Part shown: positions 49,155 through 62,200 of the stretch, in pieces
Position numbering within the stretch: the first letter of the stretch is position 1
How the letters are laid out: each line of letters begins with the position of its first letter
Assembly: GCA_019843655.1 (NCBI GenBank)
Contig: JACDQD010000003.1
Span: forward strand, 29,252,224 to 29,316,223
DNA: 64,000 nucleotides
Reading direction: 5' to 3'
DNA from: Lethocerus indicus
Taxonomy: Eukaryota > Arthropoda > Insecta > Hemiptera > Belostomatidae
The notes under the pieces: generated by a model
The model's database searches: none
Seen by the model: only the letters and a program-made list of their open reading frames with translations
Told to the model about the DNA's origin: nothing
Program-made: the position numbers and the translations under genes

Positions 49155-50234
49155 GCTCCACTAATTTACTGACTGAATGATATTCGCTCTAGGGAAAAGA
49201 CGGTCGTAATTGCCCTCTGGTCATGTAAAAAACTAATGTGCGTAATTCATAACAAAAAAGCCTGAATTATAAAAAAATTTAAATTTAGTGAACTTATAAA
49301 TACCACATAGAAAGTCGGTTACTATAAAAAATTTTCTTCTAAAAGTTTCCCAAAAAATTTCTAAATTAGTAGGAGATATTACCGTTTAAAGTGTGATGAA
49401 AAATTGCGAAATAATAACTATATATTGTTGCCATCTGAAGAATTGCATTGTATATGATCTGTGCTGACATTTTTATCGCGTTAATAATTTGAAACTCATT
49501 CTTCACAAAATATAATACGAAATGAAATATTTAGAATTGGCACGATACAGACTGCGTGGACAAATACGCGGGTGGAACAATCAGGTCTGTTTAGACGCCA
49601 AACTCTTCTCCATCCCACCACCCCCTCCAACCCCCTTATCCAACTCAAAACAGGAATTCCTCCAGAAAACATTCCTTCTTCCTTTGGTCCTTCCTCCGTA
49701 GCTCCTTCCCTGTCTCCGGGCAATCTGCAGTCGGTGGGGCCTTTCTGGAAAGGGAACCAGAAAGGGACAGAGCGAGAGAAAGCGACGAAGAGTGGGAAGA
49801 GAGGGAAGAAAGACTTGAATAATACAACGGGGCAATATCCCCACGCCCCTCGGGACAAGCTTCGTCCCTCCACGCCCCGCCACCCGCCGGCCCTCAGAGC
49901 GAGGGGAGGATTACATTTTTTGTAAAATATGCATGAAACGTTTAAATTTTAATTTTTACAATAGTCGGAGAACGCCTTATGCTGAATTATAAACAAACAC
50001 TTGTCCTCGAGGGTTTTCTGGTATTTCATAACTTTATTCGCCGCCGCCGTCTGGACGACGGGCATGTTTATAGCGGGGTGTTGGCGGGAGGGGGGTGTCT
50101 CTTATCCCCCCGCGGCCTGCCAATAAAAATTTCCATATTCGAACGATTAAATTGCAAATTTCCGTTTTTAAATTTTTGCCGGGGCAATGTTGCGACATCG
50201 CGAGTCAAGACCCCTCGAGTCTTGTCGCCCGCTA

Positions 50235-50270
50235 CGAGAGAGAGAGGGAGATATATATAGAGAGAGAGAT
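50235..50270. repeat. (AG)n/(AT)n compound microsatellite
   Basis: AG repeats, a short ATATATAT core, then AG repeats again. Confidence 0.85.
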
Positions 50271-50955
50271 TACTCCACTGGTTGGGACCCTCCCTACCCC
50301 TCCCCCTTAAGGGTTTAAACGGGAGCCGGCCGACTTGATGAATTTTGCATAATCACTTATTCAAATTTGGAGGGCACAACGGAGACAACACGTTATCTCT
50401 GGGCTTACAGTTGTAGCTGGAATCTTGCAATGATGTACTGTTGAAGATATTATCTTGTTTCCAACGACCTACTAACTGTTAACTCTTAATATTACCGTAC
50501 TGGAGGCACGAAAACAGTAGTATACTGCGCTCAGAACAGTTTATTAAATATTACGAAATGTTCAGTATATTTCTTTCACGCAGTAGTTCGCAGAAACATT
50601 TTTTAATTCTCAAACTCTCGCGGAACCGCAAGCTCATTTATTCTAAAATTACAGCCTACTATCACTCGTCTGCATTAGTACAAGAGACGAACTATGTCCT
50701 CAATAAAACGTTTGCCGTAACTTTCCTATTTTGCATATTTCACTTTCCACCGATACGTCACAAGCGGTAACCACTCAATCCCACGCCGGCGACCGGCTTT
50801 ACCGCCAATCTTCCAAATCGGGGCCCGTTTTAAACAGGGTTTCGGTGGGAGGGGGGCGGTGGCGGAATTGGGGGTTGTGGATAAAACGAATTTCTATTAA
50901 AAGCGTTCAGTAGTGGTTGGCTGCGGTCTGGAGTTGGCCCGTAGAGAAAGCCGTG

Positions 50956-50986
50956 CTGGTGGTGGTGGTGGTGGTGGTGGTGGTGG
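50956..50986. repeat. (TGG)n trinucleotide repeat
   Basis: Ten TGG units. It encodes poly-Gly on plus or poly-His/poly-Pro on minus, but no surrounding frame looks genuine. Confidence 0.93.
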
Positions 50987-52884
50987 GCCCCTCTCTCCAT
51001 TTTCCGGTTGTCTTGTTCCGTCAGTGTCGCCACCTTTAATCCGCTCCCGCATCCCCGTTTTATCCCCGCCGTATTGTTTTTTACCTTTTCCGCCTACGCC
51101 CCACCACAGCGTACACAACCTCGCCGGGTTTTTCAGTCCGCCGGCAGAACCTGCTCAGCCGGGGCTTAATATTCAGTAACGGAATCCGGAAAAAACCGCT
51201 CCGGTCCGAGGCTCACTTGTTAAACCTCCGTGTACTCGCTCTTCCAATTATTCATAGCTTTACAGAGAAAAAAAGTTTATCTTTTTCCGGTCCGAATGGA
51301 TAATAAAATATTTTTCTTCGCCCCCGGGCCGTTCTCGCAGTTCCTTTTGCACAATTTATCCTGCCTGTTTTTTCACATTTATTAGTGTAAACAATATACG
51401 ATAACAATGGAGTCTGTGGGTAGTTCAGTTTCAAATATCAAAGGAATAGTGTTTAATCCGGAAGGAAAATCATGACACTCCCTATTTCGAAACCATATTA
51501 TGGGACCAAGAATCTCCGGGAGGGGGGTACTTTAAAAGTTTATTGGGCAATATCTGAATTGACTGCCTCAATAAAACAGTTAATGCGTGTTCGAATGACG
51601 TTTGATGGCATTTCACCTCTTGTATGGCCACAACCCCCAAATCGCCCCCGCACACCGCTATTACTTTGAAACCAAGAATGCAAGGACATTATAAAATTCT
51701 GTTGCAGAGAAGCCCGCTAAAACGTGTCGTCCGTCTATAGTATGATATCTGAGTATAAGTGGTGGCTGCAATTATTAGTGTTGTTACGGAGCGATTATTA
51801 ATTAGAGAGATGAGGGTGGGCGCGAACGTGAAACAAAGCAGTTGGCGGGACACCGGGAATTAATATAACGAATTTGAGTGGGGCTGGCCGACTGAGGTCA
51901 GAGGCGGCGCCGGGACCTACGCCCGCCGGTCACGTACACCTTAAACATGCCGCTCACGTAGAGCCGGGATCAACTTACAATGATATTAAACCGATTAGGG
52001 GCTGCTACCCCCGCCCCCCCCCCCCCCTGGGGGGCCTGGGCTCCAAACAATAGTCCTCAACCTAACTTTTTACTCCCGGTTCGCCATCGACCCTCTCCTT
52101 TAACTCCGCCAATAAGTCTTGATTTACTTTAATAGCGACCCGCCGAACCGCCCCCTCCTTTAGTAGGTTGTTTCGTATTTATTCGTGATCGTTTTCATTA
52201 ATGTACCTTCTCGGGAGGGGCGAGAGAGGGAAATGGGGAACGAATATCGGGTATCAAACCGGCGGGGAGAAGCCTCCCCCACCTCCCCTCGGATCACCCC
52301 CGCCATTTACCCCCGGCGAGTCCCTAATTCGGTTTCGCCAAATTTATAATCCGGGGATCGGGAAGCTCTTAAAAGTAACGGCAGGAAGTTGGGGCTCAAG
52401 TTGAAAATGGCTTCCTGTGTTTATTTCTGTAGCTCCCGGAACTTTAGGGGAAATCTGTCACCCGATGTAGCGACCCCAAATACGGGCGGGCCATTATGTG
52501 TTCGGGATACCGGTCATTGGGATCATCGCCAATTTTGTATTATTATCATTTTTATTACCGTTCTTTTTTATCAATATTCGTTTTTGTTTTCTTTAGAACG
52601 GAATGAACTGAATAATATTCAAATGTTTATAGTCACTGGTGTGGCTGAAAGCTTACGAGAGGTATAGGTCCACGGTATAAGTGGAGGGAAAGTGCTACGG
52701 GGTTTCAGTTCCATTCAAAAGGTGGCCCGAAACCTGGCCCCCGTAATGACTTCACGTGTTGTCCCCCGGTAGAATCAAGTAGTCCCAAGTACAAGCCGCC
52801 GGCCTAATTACCCGGCGTTGGCGAGCCGGGCTCTAAATTGCCCGCTCAGACAGCCAATAAATCTTGCTTCTACAGCCACCACGG

Positions 52885-52950
52885 AGCGAGAGAGAGAGAG
52901 AGAGAGCGAGGTAAAACAAGCGGGAAGATTGAGAGTGAGAGTGAGAGTGG
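52885..52950. repeat. (GA)n tract and GAGAGT repeat
   Basis: A GA dinucleotide run at 52885-52910 followed, after about 20 bases, by several GAGAGT units. Confidence 0.85.
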
Positions 52951-54683
52951 AGAAAGAGAACTAGCCCCGGCTAACTGGGCCTGAGGCCGCACCGGTGGGA
53001 TCACTGTAGCGGTTCATTATTCTTACCCAGACCGAGTAGGCCGTCCGAATACAAACAAAAAATAACTCCAGCCGCAGTTATTCAACGAACATCAGCCTTA
53101 TAAAATCGCAGTCGTTCCAAAATGCTTTAACACGCATTCGAGTGAAATTACTCCGTGGAATTCGTACCTTCTGAATTCATTAATGGTCTTTCCGATTAAA
53201 TTTTATTGCGAATAACGGCGCAATAGTTTGCTAGGCGAGCGGTATCCTTATGTTTCGGAACCGTGGATCTACCAGTACCTAATTATGTCGAATAATTAAC
53301 TCACTTCCTTAATTGGGTGAAGGCGCTTGGGTCACAGACCGGAAAAAGGGCGAAACGTATATCTGTGAATTAAGACTCTCCTTACGTCCAATTAGTCGAA
53401 AAAAAACTGTACACATTTCAAAGTAATCGCGTTAGAAATTAATTAATTTTATATTGTAGACATAATTGAATAGCCGGTGCGAGCAGGAAATTGGCAAACC
53501 TAATCAGATTAGGGCGGTTGGGTGGGTCTGGTTTTTCTCAAAACGCGTTCAAGGTGGGGAAGTATAATATAAAATGAGGGCGGGGTCTGGCGTCACGGCT
53601 CGGACCAACCCCCTTGCCACCGCCGGGGCTCCGGGACCCGGGACCAACTATCCGCACTCCTGGAAATGGCTCAATAATTCTCCGGGGGGTTGATTCTCTC
53701 CGAGGGATGTTCCCTCTTTAAGCCCGTTTTCACAATTTCCTTTACGAGTCGGCGGCGGCTGCGGCCCACCCCAGGTGAAAACTTCATAATTCTGTCTTGG
53801 GGTGGGTCGAGCTGAGATGAGAGAAGGAGGGAGGGAGGGTGGGAGCACTTCAAATTTAGTGCCAATCGAGGCGCCGCCCCCGGCCTAATATGAAACCCCG
53901 AGGAGCGGCCGGCAATCAGGCCACCCCACCCTTAGCCCCGTTTTACGATGGAGATTTTTGCCCGCCCAGTAGAGACTGCACTCCGCACTGACTTCTAGCG
54001 TTAATTGAGGTTTCCTCCCTCTTGTATACGAAATATAAAAGTCCGGTATCTCCAAGGGGAGGGGTGAAGGGGTCGCGGAGGGACCCCCGGCCATGAAAAT
54101 TCATTAAATAGTAAGGGACTCCCAAGGCGGAATTAAACTCAGTTCAGCCAAAACCACGCAAGTTTATATAAATAGACCCGAACACGTGTTAATTTAATGG
54201 ACGTTCTTGGGTTATAACCCGATTTATGTTATTAATTCTAGTATCGATACATTCTAGCACTGGGGACGTAACATTTCGGTATTGAAATTTTCGTAATAGC
54301 AGTTGTTTTATACGTTTATTGGATTCATACAAAGAATTGATTGACCCGTTGATTGATTTCTCAAAAAGTAACGTGTACTGCAGTAAAATTTCCCAAGTCA
54401 AAATAATGTAATCCTATTATCGAGATCAACCGTCGAGCCAATACCCACCGGGGTGTAACGAAGAAAAATCTCCATCGCTCCGGGGCGCTAATACATTTCG
54501 ATATTAAAGTCAATTTCGCCGGTGCGATCTATCTCTACCCGGTCATCAGAACGGAAAGGGGAAACGATCGGGCGTTAATTCAAGATCCGGGAAATGCTAT
54601 CGGCGGCGCCTCCAGAAGTAGGGGAGAGGGAGGGGTGGAGGGACGGTTGACGCGGGAAATAAAACTTAGTACGGGAAAGGGAA

Positions 54684-54711
54684 GTGGAAGGAAGGAAGGA
54701 AGGAGGGAGGG
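54684..54711. repeat. (GGAA)n/(GGGA)n microsatellite
   Basis: GGAA tetranucleotides changing to GGGA; a purine-rich plus strand continues to about 54740. Confidence 0.88.
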
Positions 54712-55730
54712 AAAATGGAAAAGTAGAAGAAGAAGATGGAGGGCGATAGGGAGCGGGGGGAGGGAGCTCTCTATTTCCAATAGGGTCATATCAGCGGACG
54801 GGGGAGGGGGAGGAGGGATGGAGGAGTTGCGAACCCCCGACCGGTGATTTATTCTAATGCTGATTACCGCGATAAATCCCCCAAAAAGGAATAAAGGGTA
54901 CAATTTACGGGTGGATTGGGGGCGGCGGGGGGTAGCCTGTGCCGTGCTGGCGCCCACCGGGGCCGGGCCCCGAGACCAGTCAGCGTCGATTAGGACAGCC
55001 AGTGCCCCCACGGGGGCTCAATTCAATGAGAGAAAGCCAAAAGAGAAAGCCACCCGTTGTTTTATGGCACTCAATTAGGCCGAGATGCGAAGAGAACGGA
55101 CATTTCCAAATCCGGTCGTCAGACCGGTAATTCCCGGGCGCGCGAAATGCAGATTGCTACCGAACGAGCAGCGAAATTGAATGTAATGAATCTTGGCACT
55201 TCGTAGGCATTGTACACGGTTCGTCCGCTTTGCAATTTTCTGTTATTATAGCGATAATGATGAAACCGGCTTCTGAGGGAAGAATCACGAGCGTAATTAC
55301 CGGGGGACCCCCCCCACACCATTGATTTATAGTTATAAATTTGAAAAGTAATATCCGTAGGTGCAGTTTCGTAGGGAACAATTAATCGGGAATTGTATGC
55401 AGGGCACGTATCGTCGGTCGAAGTGCGATAGAAGCGTTCGCAGATAGGAGGGCCCGTGTCCCCGGCGTATAAATAACTGTTATCATGCCGGCGTGACGAC
55501 AGTGGCAGCCGCGGCGGACATTTCGACGACATTATAATAATTAATTGAACCGGCGTCACTAAGGCACGAGATGAGACCTAATTGTTGGGCGCTATGCCCG
55601 CCCCCGCCCCCGCCGGTGTCTGTCCCCGCCGTTTAGTTCCTCTAGTATAATCCCGGCGGATCACCGGGAAGCGCCGCCAGGTATTAAACCACCCGACGGC
55701 CATATTTAATTAAATTTAGAACAAGGGTTT

Positions 55731-55769
55731 ATCTCTCTCTCTCTGTCTCTCTCTCTGTCTCTCCTCTCT
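55731..55769. repeat. (TC)n microsatellite with G interruptions
   Basis: TC dinucleotides interrupted twice by TG, about 39 bp. Confidence 0.93.
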
Positions 55770-56779
55770 AAAGCCAGCTCGGGGTGCACAAGCACACTCA
55801 CAGACACACACGTCGACGGCAAGCCGGCCGCGCCACTTTTTGCCCCCTCCGCCCTCCGGCAACTTGTAATGTTTTGCAGATTTCCCCTCTGCCGCTGTGT
55901 TCCTCCTCCGCCTCCCCGGGGATTACTTTTTTTTGTGCCTCCGGAAGGTGCCCTTTCGCATTTCCGTCCTCGGCTTCCGTACCGGATTAGTTGCCCGGGC
56001 CTAATTGCCGTGTACTCCCAGTAAGAATACGGTCGGCAATTAGTTTTAGTTTAAGAAAAAGAAACGTTTTTAGTTTTTCGGCCGGCCAACCTGTAATTCT
56101 GTCGGGTCCTGTCGATGACTTTTATTCCGCAGTGCTAAAGACTGTTTAAATCTATTAGTTCCATAGCATTCCTGAGCATTATTCAGCGATTAAACACTTC
56201 CTTAACTCTTATATATATTTTAATTATTCGTATTACGGAATATGCCCGTAGTAATAATGCCCTAAGGAAAACGGCCGGATTTGGAGCTTTATCTTTGGGA
56301 GGGAGTGTTCAGTGGCCGGCTTAGCGGGAAGTTGGAAAGGGGGCGAGTTGGGAGGAGGGATGTCGCCGAGAAGGATTTTGATTTGAAAGTCGGCGCAGAG
56401 AGCAGGTGGATAAAGGGAGGTTGATAATGGCGGGGTTGGCAGGGAGGGTCCTCGGAAGTGGGAGCAGCTAGGACCCCCGGGGCCCGGGGCCCATAAAACA
56501 CAACCGGCAACAGCCACCGACACAAACACACGCGCTCGCACCTCTAGGCCTATTAATACGCGGCCCTCACCCCCCTACGCGCCACCTGTACGCAATAAAA
56601 CGGGCGACCCGCCACCCACCCCCGATAATAAGAGCCGCCACTGGATTAGGCCCCGTCTCCGCCAATCACCGCCGCCCTTATTTAGCCTATTTACCACTCG
56701 CAAATGGACGACTCGAGTCCCACCCCCAGCGCCCTCGATTATACGACCGGCGTGTACAGTCATCAGTTTTACACAACCT

Positions 56780-56851
56780 TGACGTCACTTTTATATAAAT
56801 TACCGGCACGAGTACTTTCAGCGTTCCGCTCTTCAGGCCATTATGCGGATA
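56780..56851 (+). promoter_or_regulatory. Candidate core promoter: CRE, TATA, Inr-like, DPE-like
   Basis: A full CRE, TGACGTCA, lies at 56780-56787 and TATATAAA at 56792-56799. TTCAGC follows with its A at 56820, 28 bases after the start of the TATA box, which is the usual spacing. Taking that A as +1, positions +28 to +32 (56847-56851) read GGATA, which fits the DPE consensus RGWYV. The Inr is imperfect (TCAGCG against TCAKTY). No coding exon is seen just downstream, so the product could be a non-coding RNA or a gene whose first coding exon is far away. This is motif evidence only. Confidence 0.35.
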
Positions 56852-59027
56852 AAACGAAAACTACGACTCCACTATTATTCTTATACTCGTAAAGAATAAT
56901 ATCGTTCGTTTGTGGCTCCTATTTTAAAGTTATATCGCCGATGAGCCCTCTCTGTTGGCATTATTAACGGGATATTGCGAACGTTGCGAATGCGTGATAT
57001 TTCTGTACCAGCAACGGTGATTATGTACTGTGAAAAGTTTTTGTTAAGCTAAGCCGAGGCCAGAAACCTATACTGCACTTAAAGACCGTGTTCAGATAAA
57101 AATTGGCTATCGTATTTCATGAGACTATTCCATGCCCACTATGAATTGCACTTAAATTCCCGCCATTGTGTTCTTACATCCGTAGCCGGATAGCTTAAGG
57201 GGTTTAAAGAATGAGCACTGTTGAGGCCGTCCTTTCTTTTAAACAAAACATCCTGCCCGTCTCTCGTGCGCCAGCCCCTAACGCAATGCATCCTCGTTAG
57301 CGGCTCCGCGTTATAGGTCGTAAAGCAATAGTCGAAAGTCACCCCGACTTTTATTATTGGTTTGACTCGACGTGGGCCGATAGCAATTGGTGCTGATTGG
57401 CCGCTTCCGGGCCCAGATTCGGTACCACTTCGGCCCACACAGATATACGAGCTTTCGCCTTTCCGAACGTCAAACGGCGATTCGTCTTCCGCATCACCCG
57501 ATGAAAATACGATTAGTTCCAAGAAATAATGATATTGCGTCGTGTGTGTCTTTCCTCTTCGTGTGAAACAGTGTAAAAATTTCCCAGTTTTTCATTAAAT
57601 TTCTTTGTTCAGTCAGATTCAATCATAACTGAGGGAGAAGTGAGGAATGGGGGACAATTGATATACTTGGTAGAAGCAATTTTTATTTCTGTCCACTTTA
57701 TTTTTAATTTAGTAATGAATAAAGTTTTCATACCTGTATTTCCCCCCAAAAAACAATATTTGTTTTAATTAACACAATATTGTATTTAATTTCTGCTCAA
57801 TGTATTTTCCTCAAACTAATTAAGTTAACGGTTTTGTGACTCCTAGATTAGAGCATGATCTCAGGTGTAGGGATGCCTGTCGCATTACCAAAATAGAGAG
57901 TTAATAAATAAATAACGCTTCGTATAGAGGAGGAAAACTCGCCGTGGAATGCAGGAAACGTCTGGATAGATGATACCCCGGCACTGGGAAAAGTGCGGGG
58001 GGGGAGCGCGGTGTTGTGTGCCAAGAGCGCACTCCGCATTTAACCCGCCTCCTTTGATGTTAAAAAAAAATGATTAGCCGTGAAATCGCCAAGCGGCTTG
58101 CAGATGTCCAGTATTTGTAACGCGTCCAAGAGATATTCGTCTTCTCGAGATCACACTTGGGATTTTCACGGTGCGGCCACCTCCTACGCAGGTACAAAAC
58201 GCTTATAAATTAACGCTAACCGCTAACTCGCACCGCTTACCCGGGTACAAATTGGGGTACCATTACACATGCAGCTGGGCCACATAAAAGTCCGCTGACT
58301 TTGTCACTGTCAACAATAAAGTCTAGGGGTTTTCTGTGGCCTCAAACAAAGGAAACCAAGTTCCTCTACAATACGTAAAGCGTACCTCTCTAGCATTTCC
58401 GTTGCTTTTAAAGAACGCATTCCTTCAGTAGTCTTTTCTGAGTACTAAGTGTTAAAGAATCGTCTCATATCCGCAAGGAATTTTTATTCCCCGCTTAAGA
58501 AACGAAAACGGCCTAATCGGCACGAAAGCGTAAATCAGGTGTGTGAATCGGTAACCTGGTATGGAAGTGACATCACTCCCCCCTTTGATGTTCCGTCCAC
58601 TAACCCCATTGCTCATTCATCAATCGATATTGGGCTCATTACCCATCACTATGGTTATGTTGTAGTGATGATTGTGACCCTGTCAAAGTGAGATATTCAC
58701 TGTTTCATTTCGTTGAAGATCCGGGACGATCTAGGATCTGAATATACGTAAGTAAGGAACAATGAATCGGAGAATTTTAGTAAACAATTCGCGCTCACGG
58801 AAGCGGCTTTGCGTAAGCGGTTGTTGAGTAGTATAATCTTAGTGTAATTTATTTGTAGTCAGTACAAATTCCGACCCTAATTTAGTGGGTACAATTACGC
58901 CGCGTCCTAATTAATCATCCTGTCGCCAGTATCATTAAACCGTTACATTATTAATGGTTTGGGCTTACAGTCTTATATAATATTCACCTTATGTATTATT
59001 ATTTTATCGTTTTGGGGTCTCCAAAAT
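56852..59027. other. Gene-free sequence
   Basis: No supported gene; the longest frame (57139-57522, minus, 127 codons) has no recognisable motif. Two clusters of TTTTTAAT-like AT-rich sequence (57560-57830) flank no obvious feature. Confidence 0.5.
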
Positions 59028-59203
59028 CTTGTAGTATTTCTGTAGGTTCGTGATGTTTCTGTCTCCTCTCGCTGGTTAGGTCTTTTGCTATGGCTAGGTC
59101 TAGCAAAAGACCTAACCAGCGAGAGGAGACAGAAACATCACGAACCTACAGTATTCCAACCCCTCGCAGACCACAAAACAGGTATATCAAACTTGTAGTA
59201 TTT
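59028..59203. mobile_element. Foldback-like insertion with 12-bp direct repeats
   Basis: The direct repeat CTTGTAGTATTT occurs at 59028-59039 and again at 59192-59203. Between them is a 152-bp insert. It begins, at the base after the left repeat, with a 51-bp arm (59040-59090), a 10-base spacer (59091-59100) and an exactly complementary 51-bp arm (59101-59151), then a 40-bp tail. The tail and arm end match the repeat core at 17288-17334. The layout fits insertion of a small foldback-type element with a 12-bp target duplication, or a palindrome made by template switching. It encodes no protein. Perfect arms suggest recent formation, though a sequencing or assembly foldback artefact is also possible. 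Confidence 0.6.
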
Positions 59204-62200
59204 TATTCTGTGGAAACCGCTTAGGAATAGATAAGCGGGAGCCTACGATTTTATGTCTTCGTTCCTACTCTTTTAAGGCATTCATCCGGGATAAGTCATT
59301 AATTTATAGACGTAGAGTCGAAACACTCTGCCTCTATAGAGCCGTACAAAAGGCGCTGAACATTTACCCGGTAATTAATCCCAATATAATTTAGACAGAA
59401 TTGGATTGGACGACCATTTGTTAAATTGAGCCCCGGACGAGAGCCTCGGGTTGGGGGAGGTCTCTTCGGGGTAACAAAGTAGCAAATCAAACAAGGTCCG
59501 GGGGGTGGAAGGGTTGTTGTAGGGGGGAGGGGCGGGGGCGTAGTAGGCCGATGAATGGGCAAATCTGGGTCGGTATTGTCTTGGCCCAGCCGCCGAGAGC
59601 AATCAAGTTTCCCTCGGACCCGGCATCAACCGGAGCACGACATTTGACAATCTTCTCCGCCCGGGACCGCCCCGCTAAAGCCCTCTAATTGTAGTCCCAG
59701 GGCCCTCCTTATACCCCCTGCCCCCGCCCCGCCCCCACGCCACCACCGACGTCTCTCTATTGAGAACTCTCCCAGTAGTAAGCCCGGATTTTTCACTTTC
59801 GGGCCCAACATTTCCCCGAGCCCAATTATTCCCCCCTTTTAAAGCCCGAAATATTTCGGAATGCCCCACTCGATCGGTTGAAGAAGGTGAATTCAACAGT
59901 TCTTTTCATTTACCCTTTTCCGCGACGTTTAATAAAATCTTTGGAAGGAAAAAGGAACAACGATGTAATAATTAAACAGTGCTACTAGAGCAATACCAGA
60001 ACAGGGTTTTTGTAATTAATATAAAATTGTAGGGGTGTTAAGAGAACCGTGATCTAATGATCCTACCCGATATTCGCTTATATCAATTTTGACCTTCCCG
60101 CTTAATCATTCATCAATTACTGCTTAACGCCCGTCTCGATTCACAATTATCGACTCAGTTTTAGTTCAGAAACGCTCAGAAATTATCCCGATATCATTAT
60201 TCCGATATTTACCCGCGTTACCGGTGGAGAAAAAGAAGAGAAAATTCTATTTGGCTAACGTAAGAAGGCTCAACAACTGGGTCGCTGGGAGTCCTGGCCG
60301 GTTTATCTCCGGCATTATAAGGAAGTCAGCGCGGATATTGAATAAACTCGCTTTGTGAACCTTCTCAATGCGCTTTTTTTACGTTGAGGCCGTGAGGGAG
60401 GGAAGGGGGTGGGCGGGGGTGGCCCGGAGTGGATCCAACTGCTCCCGTCTCGCCCCCTTCCAGGAGAGGCTTTTTTTCTCGCTTCTTTTATACTCCTAGC
60501 AGGCCGGCAGGAAGGCGCTCGCGTTTTCGGAAAAGCGCCTCCCCCCTATTGTAATTTCTACTACGCGGTTTAATTGCTCGCGAACACCTCGTTCAGTACG
60601 CCCATTTGAACTTAATATGAACTTCAAGTTAGGTAAAATGTGTAGCCATTGTATTGAGCGCCGTCCATCGTTTTCAGATAATTTTAGATAATTTATTTAA
60701 GTGTTGCCCGTAGGTATCTGATGCGAATGTGAAAATGAAAATGTTCCATTGTTTAAAAAATTATTCCTATAGTGCCGTTTTTACGGTTCAATACGCCTAC
60801 TTTGCTCTAGCTATAGGTTCTCTCCATGGCCAGTAATATATAGTGGGATACTTACGCGGAGGATGTTACTGCGCGGTTTCGCCCTATAGGGCCTGTAGGG
60901 TTTTCTGCCCGGGATATGATTTTTTTCTCATTTTTCCTTATACCGGGAAAAAATCCCCGCGCCGTTTAATCCTCCATTTTTCCGCGGAAATAAAAAAATG
61001 CGGCCCCTCGGCGGGGGCCATATTTGCATAACTTGGAGCCCCGCGAGTTAACCCCGCTGTAACGGCCATTGACTGAAATTAGTTTTGTCCGTTCGCCGGC
61101 GACGGGCGCAGCGCCCAATTTGCTCCCGATTACCGCCCATTGTTCCTGACAGACGACGCCCGATCGGGTTATACACGCGGGCGCGTATTGACCGTGTATA
61201 AAAATATGTCGCCCCGTATTCCCATTAAAACATTCGCACACCGTTTGAATTGTAAATGCTTTTTTCGATGCCGGCCAATATCATCATTGCCGTTAGAAGT
61301 CGCGATATCGTTTCGGTCCCAACGAGTATTCCCTTTTCGGATTTATCGGGGGATTAATTTCGGACTTACAATCCGCTTTACCCGGGGGGGACATTAAAAA
61401 TGAATATTTTCCATATTGCAGGAACAATCGTACAGATAAATTCTGTCGCAACTATTACTCATAACAGCGCCCAGTAATGTAATTTAAGCGAGCAGTATAC
61501 AAGCGTGCTTATTTCAATTCTGATTTTCTGCATTCTGACATTCTCTCTGTTCTGGCTTCATTGTAGAGCGGAGCAGTCCCGCAGCACATGATCGCATTCT
61601 TCCTCTTCTGCGCATGCGCATTTCGCATGTTTCCAACAATAACAGGTCGTGCTCCAGTCGGGCGGTTGTATGACTGCATAAATATATAAATATTATTATT
61701 ACGAGCTCTATTATAATTAATATCACTTGTGTATTCATTTTTTCACGATTTTCATATCTACATCCCTTTTGTTATTCTTTCTTTATCTGTCAGCCCTCAC
61801 AGATTTACCTTAGATTGTCGTAACCCGACGCCTCCTAGTAGAATGTTTTCGAATAAAATGTATTTGTATTTTTAAACCGCGCTTTTAAATTCCACCTGTC
61901 CACTCGTTAAGTGGCACTCTAAGATCCATAAATATTGACGCTGCTTCGAGTCGGGTTGCTGTTTCATGGTTGACGTCCGCCTATTAATATTGGCCTATTA
62001 ATAAATGGTCTCCCCGCTGACGCGTCCCCGTCACCCCGGGAAGTTTTGACAGTCGTCCTTTCTCAGATCTTCTTTCGGCGTTTTTAAAGTGTTTGCCTTG
62101 TTCCTATTTCTTTGGCGCGAAATATGTCTTTTTCTTTTAGTTGTCGCCTCGTTGGAACCGTTCCGACACCCACGCTGCCGTCAACCCTTATTTTCAGGTG

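Larger units (their letters stand above)
49155..56779. other. Gene-free sequence with many GC-rich islets
   Basis: No supported gene. Frames of 117-146 codons at 49496-49925, 54580-55011 (minus) and 55119-55559 (minus) lie mostly in skewed GC- or purine-rich DNA and show no domain. A C14 homopolymer at 52014-52027 is followed directly by T and G6. GC-rich islets lie near 51990-52330, 53570-53690 and 54900-55030. Confidence 0.5.

Noticed and set aside
55119..55559. 146-codon minus-strand frame
   Set aside because: No family resemblance, and overlapping frames of comparable size are open on the same strand.
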